This document shows, piece by piece, positions 55,274 through 64,000 of a stretch of DNA of 64,000 nucleotides. The position numbers and the translations under genes are program-made. Numbering within the stretch: position 1 is the first letter of the stretch; every line of letters begins with the position of its first letter. The notes below the pieces were generated by a model that was given only the letters and a program-made list of their open reading frames with translations, did no database searches and was not told where the DNA came from. Origin of the DNA: Bacteroidales bacterium (GTDB lineage Bacteria; Bacteroidota; Bacteroidia; Bacteroidales; Lentimicrobiaceae); contig JAEUTG010000031.1 of the NCBI GenBank assembly GCA_016788045.1, positions 17,415 to 81,414 on the forward strand, in the 5' to 3' direction.

Positions 55274-55453
55274 ATGAGAAAGCTAAGAGTAACACAGATA
55301 AAAAGTGGCATTAAGCAGCCTGAAAGGCAGAAGCTGACGCTGAAAGCCCTGGGAATTACCAGAATGGGTCGCCCGGTAGAGGTCGTTGAAACTCCGCAGA
55401 TAGCCGGTATGATTGCCAAAATCAACCACCTGCTTAAAGTTGAAGAAATCTAA
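55274..55453 (+). CDS. rpmD: 50S ribosomal protein L30
   Basis: 59 residues. KLRVTQIKSGIKQPERQKLTLKAL at the start, LGITRMGRPVEVVETPQIAGMIAKINHL in the middle, matching the L30 family. AGGA lies five bases before the ATG. 24 bases after rpsE. Confidence 0.95.
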   Translation: MRKLRVTQIKSGIKQPERQKLTLKALGITRMGRPVEVVETPQIAGMIAKINHLLKVEEI

Positions 55454-55483
55454 TTAATATACCACGTTAATCGGAAAGACATT

Positions 55484-55930
55484 ATGGATTTAAGTAATCT
55501 TACACCGGCAAAAGGCTCTGTAAAAACATCCAAACGAATCGGCCGGGGCCAGGGTTCAGGCGGAGGTGGAACCGCTACCCGCGGTCACAAAGGTGCCAAA
55601 TCCCGTTCGGGATACAGCAAGAAAATTGGTTTTGAAGGAGGTCAGATGCCCATTTTCAGGCGTTTACCGAAATTCGGATTCAAAAATATCAACCGTGTTG
55701 AGTATCGCAGCCTGAATCTTGACGTGATTCAATCAATCGCTTCTGCCAAAAACCTGGATGTTATTGATATGAATGTTCTGATTGAAAGCGGTTTCGCTTC
55801 AAGGAACGATAAAGTCAAAATTCTTGGTCGTGGCGAACTCAATGCCAAAGTGGATGTAAAAGTTCACGCTTTTTCAGCTACCGCTGCCAAAGCAATTGAA
55901 TCAAAAGGTGGTCAGGCAATTAAAATCTAA
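55484..55930 (+). CDS. rplO: 50S ribosomal protein L15
   Basis: 148 residues; late-assembly protein. Basic Gly-rich start KTSKRIGRGQGSGGGGTATRGHKG, FEGGQMPIFRRLPKFGF, and a folded C-terminal half. Ends seven bases before secY. Confidence 0.98.
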   Translation: MDLSNLTPAKGSVKTSKRIGRGQGSGGGGTATRGHKGAKSRSGYSKKIGFEGGQMPIFRRLPKFGFKNINRVEYRSLNLDVIQSIASAKNLDVIDMNVLIESGFASRNDKVKILGRGELNAKVDVKVHAFSATAAKAIESKGGQAIKI

Positions 55931-55937
55931 ACTTTAG

Positions 55938-57296
55938 ATGAAAAGACTAATCCAGACTTTACGGAACATCTATAAGATCGACGAGCTCAGGAAGCGTATT
56001 ACCTATACCATTGGTATTATTCTTCTCTACAGGCTTGGCTCTTATGTGGTGCTTCCGGGTGTTGATCCCAACCAGTTGGCCAATCTGCAGAATCAGACCA
56101 GCGGCGGGCTTCTCGGTTTGCTGAATATGTTCTCCGGCGGGGCTTTTTCCAATGCTTCAATTTTTGCGTTGGGAATCATGCCTTATATTTCTGCCTCTAT
56201 CGTTGTTCAGCTTCTGGGTATGGCCATCCCATACTTCCAGAAACTGCAGAAAGAGGGTGAAAGCGGCCGTAAAAAGATCAATCAGATAACCCGCTACCTT
56301 ACGGTGGTGATCACTGGTTTTCAGGCTCCGGGTTACATTGCCAACCTGATCTCACAGTTGCCGGCTCAGGCCATCACCCCGTTTGATCCTTCGGTTACAT
56401 CTCCTTCAACATTCTTCTGGGTTTCTTCGGTAATCATCCTGATCTCTGGTACCCTGTTTGTAATGTGGCTCGGTGAACGTATTACCGATAAAGGGATTGG
56501 TAATGGTATTTCGCTGATTATCATGATCGGAATTATCGCCCGCCTGCCCTTCGCTCTTTTTGGAGAGCTTGTTTCAAGAATGGAACAGAAAGGCGGTGGT
56601 CTGGTAATCTTCATTGTGGAGCTTGCGGTTCTCATCGGCGTTGTGCTGATCAGTATTCTGCTTGTTCAGGGAACCCGTAAAATTCCGGTACAATACGCAA
56701 AACGTATAGTTGGAAACAAACAGTACGGTGGGGTCAGACAGTACATCCCGCTGAAGGTAAACGCTGCCGGTGTTATGCCGATCATCTTTGCCCAGGCAAT
56801 TATGTTCCTTCCGCTGACCCTAGCTGGTTTTGCCCAGTCAGAGTCATTGTCAGGTTTCTTCGCTGCCTTTACCAATGTTCATGGTTTTTGGTATAATTTT
56901 GTATTCGCCCTGCTGATTGTTGTCTTTACTTATTTCTACACAGCCATTACCATCAATCCGAATCAGATGGCTGAAGATATGAAAAAGAACAACGGGTTTA
57001 TTCCAGGTGTGAAACCAGGTAAGAAAACAGCGGAATTCATCGATCAGATCATGTCGAGAATCACACTGCCAGGATCCCTGTTCCTCGCCTTTGTGGCTAT
57101 TATGCCTTCTTTGGTAGGAACCATCGGAATAACCCAGCAGTTTGCAAATTTCTACGGGGGTACTTCGCTGCTGATTATGGTAGGCGTTGTGCTGGATACG
57201 TTGCAGCAGATCGAAAGTCATCTCCTGATGAGGCATTACGACGGACTGACAAAATCGGGCCGTATCAAGGGACGCTCTTCGGTTAACCTGAGCTAG
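55938..57296 (+). CDS. secY: Protein translocase subunit SecY
   Basis: A 452-residue inner-membrane channel of the Sec translocon with ten membrane segments, starting near residue 20. Plug and pore regions GLLNMFSGGAFSNASIFALGIMPYISASIV (TM2) and the cytoplasmic loop with RKIPVQYAKR are recognisable. Exports the signal-peptide proteins seen elsewhere in the window together with SecE, SecG and SecA. Confidence 0.98.
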   Translation: MKRLIQTLRNIYKIDELRKRITYTIGIILLYRLGSYVVLPGVDPNQLANLQNQTSGGLLGLLNMFSGGAFSNASIFALGIMPYISASIVVQLLGMAIPYFQKLQKEGESGRKKINQITRYLTVVITGFQAPGYIANLISQLPAQAITPFDPSVTSPSTFFWVSSVIILISGTLFVMWLGERITDKGIGNGISLIIMIGIIARLPFALFGELVSRMEQKGGGLVIFIVELAVLIGVVLISILLVQGTRKIPVQYAKRIVGNKQYGGVRQYIPLKVNAAGVMPIIFAQAIMFLPLTLAGFAQSESLSGFFAAFTNVHGFWYNFVFALLIVVFTYFYTAITINPNQMAEDMKKNNGFIPGVKPGKKTAEFIDQIMSRITLPGSLFLAFVAIMPSLVGTIGITQQFANFYGGTSLLIMVGVVLDTLQQIESHLLMRHYDGLTKSGRIKGRSSVNLS

Positions 57297-57321
57297 CGTT
57301 TAACTGATCAGGACTTGTAGA

Positions 57322-58113
57322 ATGATTCATTACAAGACACAGGAAGAAATTGAATTAATACGGTTAAGTTCTTTACTTGTTGGTAAAACCCTGGCCGAAG
57401 TAGCCAGACATATAAAGCCCGGTGTAAAAACCATTGAGCTCGATAAGATTGCCGAAACTTTTATCCGCGATCATAATGCAGTTCCAGGCTTTAAAGGTTA
57501 CGGAGGTTTCCCTGCCACACTGTGCATCTCGGTGAACGAAGTGGTGGTTCACGGAATTCCGGGCAAACGGGAGCTGAAAGACGGAGACCTGGTCTCTGTT
57601 GATTGCGGTGTAATCCTCAACGGATTCTATGGCGATTCAGCATACTCATTTGCCGTTGGTGAAGTGAGCGAAGAAGTCAGGCTACTGATGGAGCGGACCA
57701 AAGAGTCGCTGTACAGAGGAATCGGTGCAGCATCAGCGGGAAAGCGGACCGGCGACATAGGTTATGAAATTCAGACTTATGTTGAAAGTTATGGTTATTC
57801 GGTTGTACGTGATCTGGTAGGGCATGGGTTAGGCAGGCATCTGCACGAAAAACCCGAGGTTCCCAATTACGGGAAGCGCGGGGTCGGGACAATGCTGCAG
57901 CCCGGACTGGTTATCTGCATTGAGCCGATGATAAATCTGGGGGGCAGGTCGGTTGTTCAGGAAAGCGACGGGTGGACAATCAGAACTGCTGACAACAGGC
58001 CCTCGGCACATTATGAGCATGCAATTGCCATCATGAACGGGAAAACTGAAATACTTTCTTCTTTTGACGAGATTGAAGAAGTACTGAAACTGAATACACA
58101 AACAAAACAATAA
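57322..58113 (+). CDS. map: Methionine aminopeptidase, type I
   Basis: 263 residues; removes the initiator Met. Metal ligands: D in VDCGV, D in FYGDSAYSF, H in GHGLGRHLHE, E in ICIEPM and E in YEHAI. The pita-bread fold length is normal for type I. It ends with TAA directly at the infA ATG. Confidence 0.97.
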   Translation: MIHYKTQEEIELIRLSSLLVGKTLAEVARHIKPGVKTIELDKIAETFIRDHNAVPGFKGYGGFPATLCISVNEVVVHGIPGKRELKDGDLVSVDCGVILNGFYGDSAYSFAVGEVSEEVRLLMERTKESLYRGIGAASAGKRTGDIGYEIQTYVESYGYSVVRDLVGHGLGRHLHEKPEVPNYGKRGVGTMLQPGLVICIEPMINLGGRSVVQESDGWTIRTADNRPSAHYEHAIAIMNGKTEILSSFDEIEEVLKLNTQTKQ

Positions 58114-58332
58114 ATGGCGAAACAAATTTCGATAGAACAGGATGGAACCGTAACCGAATCATTGGGTAACGCAATGTTCCGTGTTGAGCTGGAGAACGGG
58201 CACATCATTACTGCGCATATCTCAGGAAAGATGAGGATGCACTACATTAAGATTCTGCCCGGAGATAAGGTGAAGCTTGAAATGTCGCCATATGACCTGT
58301 CAAAAGGCAGAATAATTTTCAGATACAAATAA
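58114..58332 (+). CDS. infA: Translation initiation factor IF-1
   Basis: 72 residues; OB-fold factor that occupies the A site during initiation. [30 protein letters not shown], then [29 protein letters not shown]. No base separates it from map. Confidence 0.98.
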   Translation: MAKQISIEQDGTVTESLGNAMFRVELENGHIITAHISGKMRMHYIKILPGDKVKLEMSPYDLSKGRIIFRYK

Positions 58333-58348
58333 AAAACAAACCTGAAAA

Positions 58349-58465
58349 ATGAAAGTAAGAGCATCTGTTAAGAAGAGAACACCTGACTGTAAGATCGTCA
58401 GAAGGAAGGGACGGTTGTACATTATCAACAAAAAGAACCCGAAGTACAAACAAAGGCAAGGTTAA
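58349..58465 (+). CDS. rpmJ: 50S ribosomal protein L36, zinc-free form
   Basis: 38 residues: [19 protein letters not shown] ... [12 protein letters not shown]. Only one Cys remains of the usual Cys/His zinc site, so this is the zinc-independent form. 16 bases after infA, 26 before rpsM. Confidence 0.95.
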   Translation: MKVRASVKKRTPDCKIVRRKGRLYIINKKNPKYKQRQG

Positions 58466-58491
58466 TCGATTAACTCCAAATAAAACAATAT

Positions 58492-58872
58492 ATGGCACGT
58501 ATTGCTGGTATTGACATACCCAAGAATAAAAGAGGTGAAATAGGCCTGACCTACATCTATGGAATCGGACGCAGCACGGCTCAGATGATTCTGACCAAGG
58601 CTGGTGTTGATTTCAACAAGAAAGTACAGGACTGGAACGACGATGAACAGAATGCCATCCGTACAATCATTGGCGATCAGATAAAGGTTGAAGGTGCACT
58701 TCGTTCAGAAGTACAGACGAACATCAAACGACTGATGGACATTGGTTGCTATCGTGGCATCAGGCATCGTCTGGGACTTCCGCTGCGCGGACAGAGCACA
58801 AAGAATAATGCCCGTACCCGTAAGGGTAAGAAGAAAACTGTTGCCAACAAGAAAAAGGCAACCAAAGGTTAA
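58492..58872 (+). CDS. rpsM: 30S ribosomal protein S13
   Basis: 126 residues; head protein contacting P-site t[29 protein letters not shown] start, [25 protein letters not shown] and a Lys-rich tail. Confidence 0.98.
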   Translation: MARIAGIDIPKNKRGEIGLTYIYGIGRSTAQMILTKAGVDFNKKVQDWNDDEQNAIRTIIGDQIKVEGALRSEVQTNIKRLMDIGCYRGIRHRLGLPLRGQSTKNNARTRKGKKKTVANKKKATKG

Positions 58873-58929
58873 AAAACAGCTTTTTAGCCTTCGTTTAATA
58901 ATAAACCGAATTGTCGAAAAAAAATTGTT

Positions 58930-59319
58930 ATGGCAAAAACTGCTAAAACATCAAAGAAAAGAGTTGTTAAAGTTGATCCTGTTGGTCATGCTTATGTAAC
59001 CGCTTCATTCAACAACATCATTATTTCCCTTACCAACAATTCGGGACAGGTGATCAGTTGGGCGTCGGCCGGTAAAATGGGCTTCAGAGGATCCAAGAAA
59101 AATACTCCCTATGCAGCACAGATGGCTGCTACCGATTGTTCAAAGGTTGCTTACGACCTTGGCCTGAGGAAGGTAAAGGTATTCGTAAAGGGCCCGGGCT
59201 CGGGAAGGGAATCTGCGATCAGAACCATTCACTCTGCCGGGATTGAAGTAACGGAAATTATGGATGTTACTCCTCTGCCGCACAATGGTTGCCGTCCTCC
59301 CAAAAGGAGAAGGGTATAA
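58930..59319 (+). CDS. rpsK: 30S ribosomal protein S11
   Basis: 129 residues; platform protein near the mRNA exit. [36 protein letters not shown], and the conserved C-terminal [17 protein letters not shown]. Confidence 0.98.
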   Translation: MAKTAKTSKKRVVKVDPVGHAYVTASFNNIIISLTNNSGQVISWASAGKMGFRGSKKNTPYAAQMAATDCSKVAYDLGLRKVKVFVKGPGSGRESAIRTIHSAGIEVTEIMDVTPLPHNGCRPPKRRRV

Positions 59320-59420
59320 TGCAGGCTGAACAGCAAGGTTTGCTGCACTTTCACAGGTTTGTTGCAGTGGGCTGTTGCACAGGACGAAGAAAAACAAAGA
59401 TCATTAAATAAAAAGTAATT

Positions 59421-60026
59421 ATGGCCAGGTACATAGGTCCAAAAACCAAAATTGCACGCAAGTTCAAAGATCCGATTTACGGACCAGATAAGTATTTCGA
59501 AAAGAAAAACTACGGACCGGGAATGCACGGTAACTCGAAAAGGCGTAAAAAGCTTTCAGAATACGGTACACAGCTTCAGGAAAAACAGAAAGCCAAATAC
59601 ACCTATGGCATTCTTGAGAAACAGTTTAAAAACACTTTCCACAAAGCCAGCCGCAAAAAAGGCATTACCGGTGAGGTACTGCTTCAGTTGATTGAATCAA
59701 GGCTCGACAACGTGGTTTACCGTTTGGGAATTTCCCCGTCGCGGAATGCCGCCCGTCAGTTGGTTACACACTGCCATATCGTTGTTAACGGATCAGTGGT
59801 GAATGTACCTTCTTATGAAGTAAAAGTAGGTGATGAAATTGCGGTAAGGGAAAAGTCAAAATCTCTGGAAGTTATTCAGAATGCCCTGGCTTCAAAACGC
59901 AACACCTATCCTTGGTTAGAGTGGGATAGCACCCAGATGAAAGGTAAACTTGCCAGCCTTCCGGCCCGTGAAGATATTCCTGAAAATATCAAAGAACAGC
60001 TTATCGTTGAGTTGTATTCGAAGTAA
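59421..60026 (+). CDS. rpsD: 30S ribosomal protein S4, zinc-free form
   Basis: 201 residues; 5'-domain assembly initiator. [15 protein letters not shown] start, an S4 RNA-binding domain with [23 protein letters not shown], and the [10 protein letters not shown] end. The N-terminal Cys cluster found in many S4 proteins is absent. A 101-base gap precedes it, the longest inside this stretch. Confidence 0.98.
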   Translation: MARYIGPKTKIARKFKDPIYGPDKYFEKKNYGPGMHGNSKRRKKLSEYGTQLQEKQKAKYTYGILEKQFKNTFHKASRKKGITGEVLLQLIESRLDNVVYRLGISPSRNAARQLVTHCHIVVNGSVVNVPSYEVKVGDEIAVREKSKSLEVIQNALASKRNTYPWLEWDSTQMKGKLASLPAREDIPENIKEQLIVELYSK

Positions 60027-60070
60027 CGGTTTTATTGGTCAACAAATTCATTACACAAGAGGAAGAAACT

Positions 60071-61063
60071 ATGGCAATATTAGCATTTCAAAAGCCTGAA
60101 AAGGTTATAATGGTCGAAGCCGATGATTCGAAGGGCGTGTTTGAGTTCAGGCCTCTTGAACCGGGTTTCGGAATTACAATCGGCAATGGCCTCAGACGTA
60201 TTTTACTTTCATCGCTGGAAGGATTCGCAATAACCTCAGTGAAAATTGAAGGTGTTGATATGGAGTTCTCCTCGATAAAAGGAGTGGTTGAGGATGTTAC
60301 CGATATCATTCTGAATCTGAAAAAGATTCGTTTCAAAAGATTGCTTGATTCTGAAACCAGTGAGAAAGTTCATCTGGTAATTCAGGGACAGGATGTTTTC
60401 AACGCCGGTGATCTGAATAAATTTCTATCTGTTTTTCAGGTTCTGAACCCTGAGGTGGAAATCTGCCACATGGAACCTTCCGTTAAGCTTACCGTTGATC
60501 TGACCATTGACAAAGGGCGTGGATATGTTCCTGCAGAGGAAAACAAAGTGGCAGGCGCGCCCATTGGCACCATTGCCATTGATTCAATTCATACGCCGAT
60601 TAAGAATGTAAAGTATACCATAGAAAATTTCCGCGTTGAGCAGAAAACTGACTATGAGAAACTGATTCTCGAGATCATTACCGATGGGTCCATTGCACCC
60701 AAAGAAGCATTGAAAGAATCAGCCCGGATTCTTATTCATCACTTCATGCTCTTCTCCGATGAGAAAATCACCATCGATACCGAAGAGAAAGCAGTGGCTG
60801 AAGAATTTGACGAAACTTCGCTGCATATCCGCCAGTTGCTGAAAACCAAGCTGGTCGACATGGATCTCTCGGTGCGTGCACTTAACTGCCTTAAAGCAGC
60901 CGATGTGGAAACTCTGGGTGAACTGGTATCATACAACAAAAATGATCTTTTGAAATTCCGCAATTTCGGTAAGAAATCGCTTACAGAGCTTGAAGAGCTG
61001 GTGAAGTCGAAAAACCTCGAATTCGGAATGAACATTGCAAAATATAAACTTGATAAGGATTAA
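60071..61063 (+). CDS. rpoA: RNA polymerase alpha subunit
   Basis: 330 residues from ATG 60071, with AGAGGAAG ten bases upstream; a longer frame from 60035 is not needed. The N-terminal domain (1-~230) has [26 protein letters not shown] and FEVL-type dimer region; the C-terminal domain (~250-330) keeps the DNA- and activator-contacting [20 protein letters not shown] and [15 protein letters not shown]. Assembles core RNA polymerase. Confidence 0.98.
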   Translation: MAILAFQKPEKVIMVEADDSKGVFEFRPLEPGFGITIGNGLRRILLSSLEGFAITSVKIEGVDMEFSSIKGVVEDVTDIILNLKKIRFKRLLDSETSEKVHLVIQGQDVFNAGDLNKFLSVFQVLNPEVEICHMEPSVKLTVDLTIDKGRGYVPAEENKVAGAPIGTIAIDSIHTPIKNVKYTIENFRVEQKTDYEKLILEIITDGSIAPKEALKESARILIHHFMLFSDEKITIDTEEKAVAEEFDETSLHIRQLLKTKLVDMDLSVRALNCLKAADVETLGELVSYNKNDLLKFRNFGKKSLTELEELVKSKNLEFGMNIAKYKLDKD

Positions 61064-61068
61064 TTGAA

Positions 61069-61614
61069 ATGAGACACGGAAAGAAAGTAAATCACCTTGG
61101 AAGGACGAGTTCCCACCGTAAGGCAATGCTGTCGAATATGGCCGCTTCACTCATTCTGCATAAAAGGATTAACACCACTCTGGCCAAAGCCAAAGCGTTA
61201 AGAGGTTATGTTGAGCCCCTGATCAACCGGTCGAAGGATGATTCTACGCATTCGAGAAGGATGGTTTTCAGCTATCTTCAGAATAAAGAAGCTGTAACAA
61301 CTCTGTTCAGGGAAGTATCGGTTAAAGTTGCCAGTCGCCCCGGAGGATATACCCGCATACTGAAGACCGGAAACCGGCTCGGTGACAATGCAGAAATGTG
61401 CATGATGGAGCTGGTGGATTTTAATGAAAACATGCTCGCAGCCAAAGAAGCTCCTAAAGCAAGAACTACCCGCCGCAGCCGTGGCAGTAAAGAGAAAGCC
61501 GGTGTGGTGAAGGAAAGCAAACCTGCTGCCAAAGCCCCGAAAGCTCCTCAGGCCGCAGATGAAGCAAAAGCCGCAGATACTCCTGCTGAAGAATCTACCG
61601 ATAGCAAAGAGTAA
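61069..61614 (+). CDS. rplQ: 50S ribosomal protein L17 with long C-terminal tail
   Basis: 181 residues; the conserved core (about 1-120: [33 protein letters not shown], [19 protein letters not shown]) is followed by a ~60-residue low-complexity tail rich in Ala, Lys, Pro and Glu. Last gene of the cluster, followed by a strong terminator. Confidence 0.97.
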   Translation: MRHGKKVNHLGRTSSHRKAMLSNMAASLILHKRINTTLAKAKALRGYVEPLINRSKDDSTHSRRMVFSYLQNKEAVTTLFREVSVKVASRPGGYTRILKTGNRLGDNAEMCMMELVDFNENMLAAKEAPKARTTRRSRGSKEKAGVVKESKPAAKAPKAPQAADEAKAADTPAEESTDSKE

Positions 61615-61631
61615 TCCGATGAAAAATCAGG

Positions 61632-61672
61632 AATGAGGATAAAGTTTCGTTAACTTTGTCCTCATTTTTATT
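61632..61672 (+). terminator. Terminator of the ribosomal cluster, containing a possible -7 box
   Basis: AATGAGGATAAAGTT (61632-61646) and AACTTTGTCCTCATT (61652-61666) form a 15-bp stem with one T-G pair and a 5-base loop, followed by a T-rich tail. TAACTTTG (61651-61658) in the loop and right arm fits TAnnTTTG, so it could also serve as the eno -7 element. Confidence 0.92.
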
Positions 61673-61713
61673 TAATGCAGAATTGTAATCCTGCACCGAA
61701 AACCTCAAAATAA

Positions 61714-63027
<1,314 letters not shown>

Positions 63028-63053
63028 TTATTTCCTGTTTTAGTTATGAAAGG

Positions 63054-63085
63054 TCCCTGCTTTTACTGAGCGGGGATTTTTTTTT
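63054..63085 (+). terminator. Rho-independent terminator after enolase
   Basis: TCCCTGC and GCGGGGA form a 7-bp stem with one T-G pair and a 9-base loop, followed by nine T (63077-63085). Confidence 0.88.
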
Positions 63086-63435
63086 GTACTGCCCGGGTTT
63101 CTGCGTTGTTTTTGCGCTACATATCACTGTTGTCCGGGGAAAATAATTGGTTTACTTTGAACAGATTGATTATACTGGATTACAGCCATTATTCAAAACA
63201 GGTACCTTACTTTCTTTTTTTGACACCAACACACAAAACCACCAACTGTGTTTGCGAGCGTCTCCCGATGCGTGCCACGCTGTTTGAGTGTATTTCTTCA
63301 GTTTTGCGCATTTTACAACGCGTGCTCCTATGTTAGAGCTAATTTCTGGAGATAATGTTATCTTCCAAAGCATGTATTATCTAATTCTGATTTATTCCAA
63401 CTTTTACCTTGATAATTTTTCGTATATTGCATATT
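63086..63435. other. Intergenic region, possible interspersed repeat
   Basis: About 350 bases without a supported gene. Short frames exist on both strands but look non-coding. The stretch at 63200-63350, just upstream of the RAYT remnant, resembles repeats that are scattered in Bacteroidota genomes; this is recollection, not a computed match. Confidence 0.4.
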
Positions 63436-63880
63436 ATGTCGGATAAGTTTAAAATATTCAAAGGTGATGATGCCTACTTTGTTACATTCACTATTGTGAA
63501 CTGGATTAAAGTACTGGAAGATGATTCATATATATATATCTTATTCTGAATGCCATTTAGTTTTATCAGAAGCATAAAAGCCTGGTTGTTTATGGATACT
63601 GTATTATGCCTAATCACGTTCATATGATAGTGCAAGCGAAAGGTGATAATACAATTTCAGAAATACTAAGAGATTTGAAGAAATATACTTCCAGAGCAAT
63701 ATCTAAAAAGGTGGAAGATGAAAAACAAGAAGGATTTGTTGAATTGCTTGATCAGTTCAGAAACGCGGGAGAGCCCTTAAAAAGAATCAAAAATTACAAA
63801 GTATGGCAAGATGGGAATAGGGCTGAGCTATTGTTCAGCAATAAATTCTTTATGCAAAAATTAAACTCTAACCTGGAAAG
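63436..63880 (+). pseudogene. Decayed REP-associated tyrosine transposase (RAYT, Y1/Transposase_17)
   Basis: The start at 63436 (MSDKFKIF ... YFVTFTIVNWIKV) and the later YGYCIMPNHVHMIVQ segment are the standard N-terminal half of a Y1-type (HUH) RAYT. They lie in different frames: the first frame stops at TGA 63547-63549, and the second frame (in phase with 63606) carries a TAG at 63558-63560. The number of residues between the two blocks is normal, so one indel near 63541 plus one nonsense change explain the break. Past the KLNSN segment (about 63870) homology ends, and the C-terminal part is lost. HxH is intact; the C-terminal catalytic Tyr cannot be placed with confidence. Confidence 0.83.
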
Positions 63881-63882
63881 AA

Positions 63883-64000
63883 TTACGTATTATACTCCTC
63901 GATGGACAGTCCGATTTTCCCGATCATCTTCTGTGCGTGGTTTGTGATCTCATTCAGGTACCATTTGTCGTTGATTCTGATTTTCTTCAGATCGGTGAGC
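63883..64000 (-). CDS. C-terminal end of an unidentified protein (5' end beyond window)
   Basis: A minus-strand frame enters from the right edge and ends at TAA 63885-63883. The visible 38 residues include KKIRINDKWYLNEITNHA and KIGLSIEEYNT. Coding-like composition and clean ending support a real gene. I do not recognise the family. It begins exactly where RAYT homology stops, so the junction may be an old insertion or deletion boundary. Confidence 0.6.
   Translation of the reverse strand, partial: LTDLKKIRINDKWYLNEITNHAQKMIGKIGLSIEEYNT

Noticed and set aside
63106..63373. Overlapping short frames on both strands after enolase
   Set aside because: Mutually overlapping, Cys/Lys/Arg-rich and without start signals; treated as non-coding repeat-like DNA.

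Overview
The window reads as chromosomal DNA of a Bacteroidota bacterium, most likely Bacteroidales-like. The evidence is a type IX secretion (T9SS) C-terminal sorting domain, promoters of the Bacteroidota form TTG-N18-20-TAnnTTTG, a MurA with Asp in place of the catalytic Cys, DUF4290 beside murA, zinc-free forms of S14, S4 and L36, and a str-S10-spc-alpha ribosomal cluster with no tuf between fusA and rpsJ. Start sites rarely show a strong Shine-Dalgarno sequence.

Region 1 (1-25400) is accessory and metabolic. It opens with a very large secreted beta-helix protein that runs off the left edge, then a long AT-rich spacer. Next come a GH13 alpha-amylase-type lipoprotein or secreted enzyme followed by a GH125 exo-alpha-mannosidase, a DUF3820 protein with an overlapping unknown gene, DoxX, a DUF5020 outer-membrane protein, a hexapeptide acyltransferase, transketolase, a Methyltransf_32 enzyme, a DUF4395 membrane protein and a C69 dipeptidase. 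A translationally coupled pair follows (a small T9SS cargo protein and a Cthe_2159-like beta-helix protein), then the tryptophan catabolic pair kynA-kynU. An AAA_14/DUF4143 ATPase next to a 22-bp tandem repeat ends against the tmRNA gene ssrA.

Region 2 (25400-42500) is regulatory and housekeeping. A 1189-residue hybrid sensor kinase lies convergent to an NtrC-type regulator that lacks a DNA-binding domain. A long minus-strand run holds an ABC exporter (NatA/NatB type), grpE-dnaJ, murA, DUF4290 and a UvrD/PcrA helicase. On the plus strand a LiaF-like membrane protein is followed by a LytS-type kinase and a LytTR regulator, which looks like a three-gene envelope-sensing unit.

Region 3 (42500-63100) begins with a hairpin-rich intergenic stretch and two near-identical promoters upstream of rpsL. 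An unbroken plus-strand translation and transcription cluster then runs from rpsL to rplQ and includes fusA, secY, map, infA and rpoA. It ends at a strong terminator and is followed by enolase.

Region 4 (63100-64000) holds a decayed REP-associated tyrosine transposase (RAYT) with one frameshift, one in-frame stop and a lost C-terminus, abutting the 3' end of an unidentified minus-strand gene.

No CRISPR array, prophage or obvious defence island is visible. The observations I would check first are the LiaF-LytS-LytTR unit, the coupled T9SS/Cthe_2159 pair that shares an N-terminal module, the structured rpsL leader and upstream hairpin island, the RAYT pseudogene together with the interspersed repeat at 11698-11963, and the ATPase at the tmRNA locus.
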